Positions 62,787 through 64,000 of a stretch of DNA of 64,000 nt are shown here, piece by piece. The DNA is from Roseburia_C amylophila (lineage in GTDB: Bacteria > Bacillota > Clostridia > Lachnospirales > Lachnospiraceae). The stretch covers positions 186,001 to 250,000 of the forward strand of contig NZ_JAOQKI010000001.1 of NCBI RefSeq assembly GCF_025567465.1, read 5' to 3'. Below the pieces are notes generated by a model. That model worked only from the letters and a program-made list of their open reading frames with translations, was not told the DNA's origin and did no database searches. Each line of letters begins with the position of its first letter. The stretch's first letter is position 1. The position numbers and the translations under genes were made by a program.

Positions 62787-62838
62787 AAAAAAAGAACAGG
62801 GGCGCGGTGCCGGAAATCGGCAACCGCGCCCCTGTTCT
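62787..62838. terminator. Very strong terminator of the minus-strand transfer genes
   Basis: AGAACAGGGGCGCGGT (62793-62808) pairs perfectly with ACCGCGCCCCTGTTCT (62823-62838), and the inner bases extend it. On the minus strand a T7 run follows. It lies between the relaxase and the convergent transfer-assisting gene. Confidence 0.92.
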
Positions 62839-62845
62839 CTATGGG

Positions 62846-63055
62846 CTATTCCTCGTCGGTCAAGATAAACTCCCTTTCGGAAAACTCGCTGTCCGTCATG
62901 GCTTGCAGCTTGTTCACCGCTGCGGCGGCAAGCTGGCGCATATCCTCGTCCATGTAGGGCATGGCGGCAAGGATATTTTCAAGCGTTGTTTCCCGGCTGT
63001 CCTCGGCGTAGATCGCAACAATGTTTTCTTCCTCAATGGTAAAGCGGGTATTCAT
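62846..63055 (-). CDS. Transposon-transfer assisting protein family
   Basis: A 69-residue acidic protein, MNTRFTIEEENIVAIYAEDS at the start, then YMDEDMRQLAAAAVNKLQ. It matches the small TTAP family in clostridial conjugative elements. It begins four bases after the stop of the ArdC-like gene. The molecular role is unknown. Confidence 0.82.
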   Translation of the reverse strand: MNTRFTIEEENIVAIYAEDSRETTLENILAAMPYMDEDMRQLAAAAVNKLQAMTDSEFSEREFILTDEE

Positions 63056-63059
63056 GCTA

Positions 63060-64000
63060 TCAAACCTCCAAATCCTTTTTATGCTCTTTCTGTTTATCTT
63101 TCGGCTGCTGCGCCGCCTGTTTCTTGTATTCGTCCAGCTTCTTCAAAATGGACGGTTTTTTCTGCGGCTGTTCCCGTTTCTCGGCTTTTACCGCTTTTGC
63201 AAGGTCGGTAACGGAGATCGCTTCGCCCGCCTTTGCCCGCTGCTCCAAATCCGCGACGGTGGGCGTTTGCGGCGTGTTATTGATAAGCCCGTCAAAGTTG
63301 TTGTCGTTCTGCTCTACAATGTCCTCAACGTGCTTTAAGGGATTATCCCGCTGCGGCTGCTCGGCGGCTATGGCAAACGCCTGTGTACCATTCCCCATAA
63401 TGAGATACTTCCCGTCCTCCGACGCATGGTGAAAACCAAAGCCCGCCGCTTCGATCTGTTCGCGGGTCATATCGGTAATATGAAAATTGCCCCTCGGCGT
63501 TCTAACGGTTTCACCCGTCATAAGGCTGTCGGGGGTCGCTTCCGGCTGCTGCTTTTCAAGCTGCCCGTCCTTGTAGGAATAGCCTTGCGCCGCGATTGCT
63601 TCAAGGGTCTTGCCTGTAACGTCGCCGTAAATCCGCTTGTCTGCGTCAACCAGCATTTGCAAGGTATCTTTTACAGTATCGGACAAGGCTTGCTGCTGTT
63701 CGGGCGGTAACTTGTCAAATACGGGGGGCTGCTGCTCCTGCTCGGCTTGCCGCTGCTGCTGCAATTCGGTAAAATGCCCCTCAATCTCGGTAATGAGTTC
63801 CTTTGCGGTCGCCTGTATCGTTTCAAGGGACGCTTTTAATTCGGTCATTTCCTTGCCGCTGCTCCACCCGGCAACATACCCGAAAGAGTAATCCGACGTA
63901 TCAAGCCCGAAATGCTGACACACCGTATAGGCAACGCTTTCAGCCTGTACCTCGCGGCTGCGTCGGTCAACGCGGTTTTGTTCCTCCGGCGGGGCGTTTA
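63060..64000 (-). CDS. ArdC/zincin-like element protein with long C-terminal extension (N-terminus outside window)
   Basis: The frame is open to the window edge (313 codons). The part nearest the edge reads VQAESVAYTVCQHFGLDTSD, then YSFGYVAGWSSG, the end of an ArdC-like zincin metallopeptidase domain whose metal-binding Glu is in QAESVAY. A Gln-rich helical linker follows, then a DUF4316-like region with TPRGNFHITDMTREQIEAAG and GKYLIMGNGTQAFAIA. ArdC-type proteins protect incoming DNA from restriction; here the role is inferred. Confidence 0.78.
   Translation of the reverse strand, partial: NAPPEEQNRVDRRSREVQAESVAYTVCQHFGLDTSDYSFGYVAGWSSGKEMTELKASLETIQATAKELITEIEGHFTELQQQRQAEQEQQPPVFDKLPPEQQQALSDTVKDTLQMLVDADKRIYGDVTGKTLEAIAAQGYSYKDGQLEKQQPEATPDSLMTGETVRTPRGNFHITDMTREQIEAAGFGFHHASEDGKYLIMGNGTQAFAIAAEQPQRDNPLKHVEDIVEQNDNNFDGLINNTPQTPTVADLEQRAKAGEAISVTDLAKAVKAEKREQPQKKPSILKKLDEYKKQAAQQPKDKQKEHKKDLEV

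Larger units (their letters stand above)
55050..64000. mobile_element. Integrative mobilisable/conjugative element, left part (right end outside window)
   Basis: The junction lies about 55,049-55,055, inside the glpP-like gene. Contents: large serine recombinase with a coupled small gene, TnpW, Tn916-type sigma and orf8/orf9-like regulators, Cfr-like cargo, oriT candidate, MobC, relaxase, transfer-assisting protein and ArdC-like gene. Most element genes are GC-rich with different codon use from the host; the cargo block at 58.9-60.1 kb is AT-rich. No type IV secretion genes are in view, so self-transfer cannot be judged. Confidence 0.88.

Overview
The window reads as a low-to-mid GC Gram-positive gut anaerobe chromosome, most likely Lachnospiraceae (Clostridia). 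The grounds are the strong AGGAGG ribosome sites, the frequent DUF-type proteins typical of that family (DUF4317, DUF6106, DUF6472, DUF4080), lipoprotein binding proteins, an ECF vitamin transporter next to truA-rplM-rpsI, and a corrinoid-activator homologue. No 16S gene is present, so the genus is not assigned.

Layout. Positions 1-8702 hold an alpha-glucan locus: a LacI-type repressor (cut by the left edge), a divergent operon with a MalQ-like glucanotransferase, a maltodextrin-type binding lipoprotein and two permeases, then a secreted alpha-amylase lipoprotein. A glycogen-debranching enzyme lies at 13-15 kb. Two tRNA genes follow the amylase. Positions 9.2-24 kb carry housekeeping and stress genes: DUF4317, a membrane-anchored Mrr-type nuclease, an aminopeptidase, a toxin-antitoxin pair, a decayed response regulator, an ABC exporter with an ECF sigma/anti-sigma pair, and murI. 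Positions 24-36 kb hold membrane and signalling genes: antiporter, MATE pump, rhodanese-TtcA fusion, HD-GYP, TetR with an MMPL exporter and its heptad-repeat partner. Positions 36-51 kb hold a RACo-like protein, DUF4080 radical SAM protein, nth, an exonuclease, a VanW protein, an aminotransferase cluster, ecfA1-ecfA2-ecfT-truA and rplM-rpsI. Positions 51.7-54.8 kb hold a marR-adh-aldh operon with a clear autoregulated promoter.

From about 55,050 to beyond the right edge the sequence is an integrative mobile element inserted in the 3' end of a glpP-like antiterminator gene. It is GC-richer than the host. It carries a large serine recombinase, Tn916-like regulatory genes (sigma factor, orf8-like, orf9-like), a MobC/relaxase pair with a likely oriT, a transposon-transfer assisting protein and an ArdC-like protein. 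Its cargo is an AT-rich Cfr/RlmN-family 23S rRNA methyltransferase. A consensus promoter, an eight-codon leader peptide and two terminators stand upstream of it, which is the layout of ribosome-controlled attenuation of antibiotic resistance genes.

A second unusual signal is a family of three long palindromic intergenic elements (about 6.5, 15.3 and 25.3 kb). Their core folds as a three-way junction with compensatory base changes between copies.
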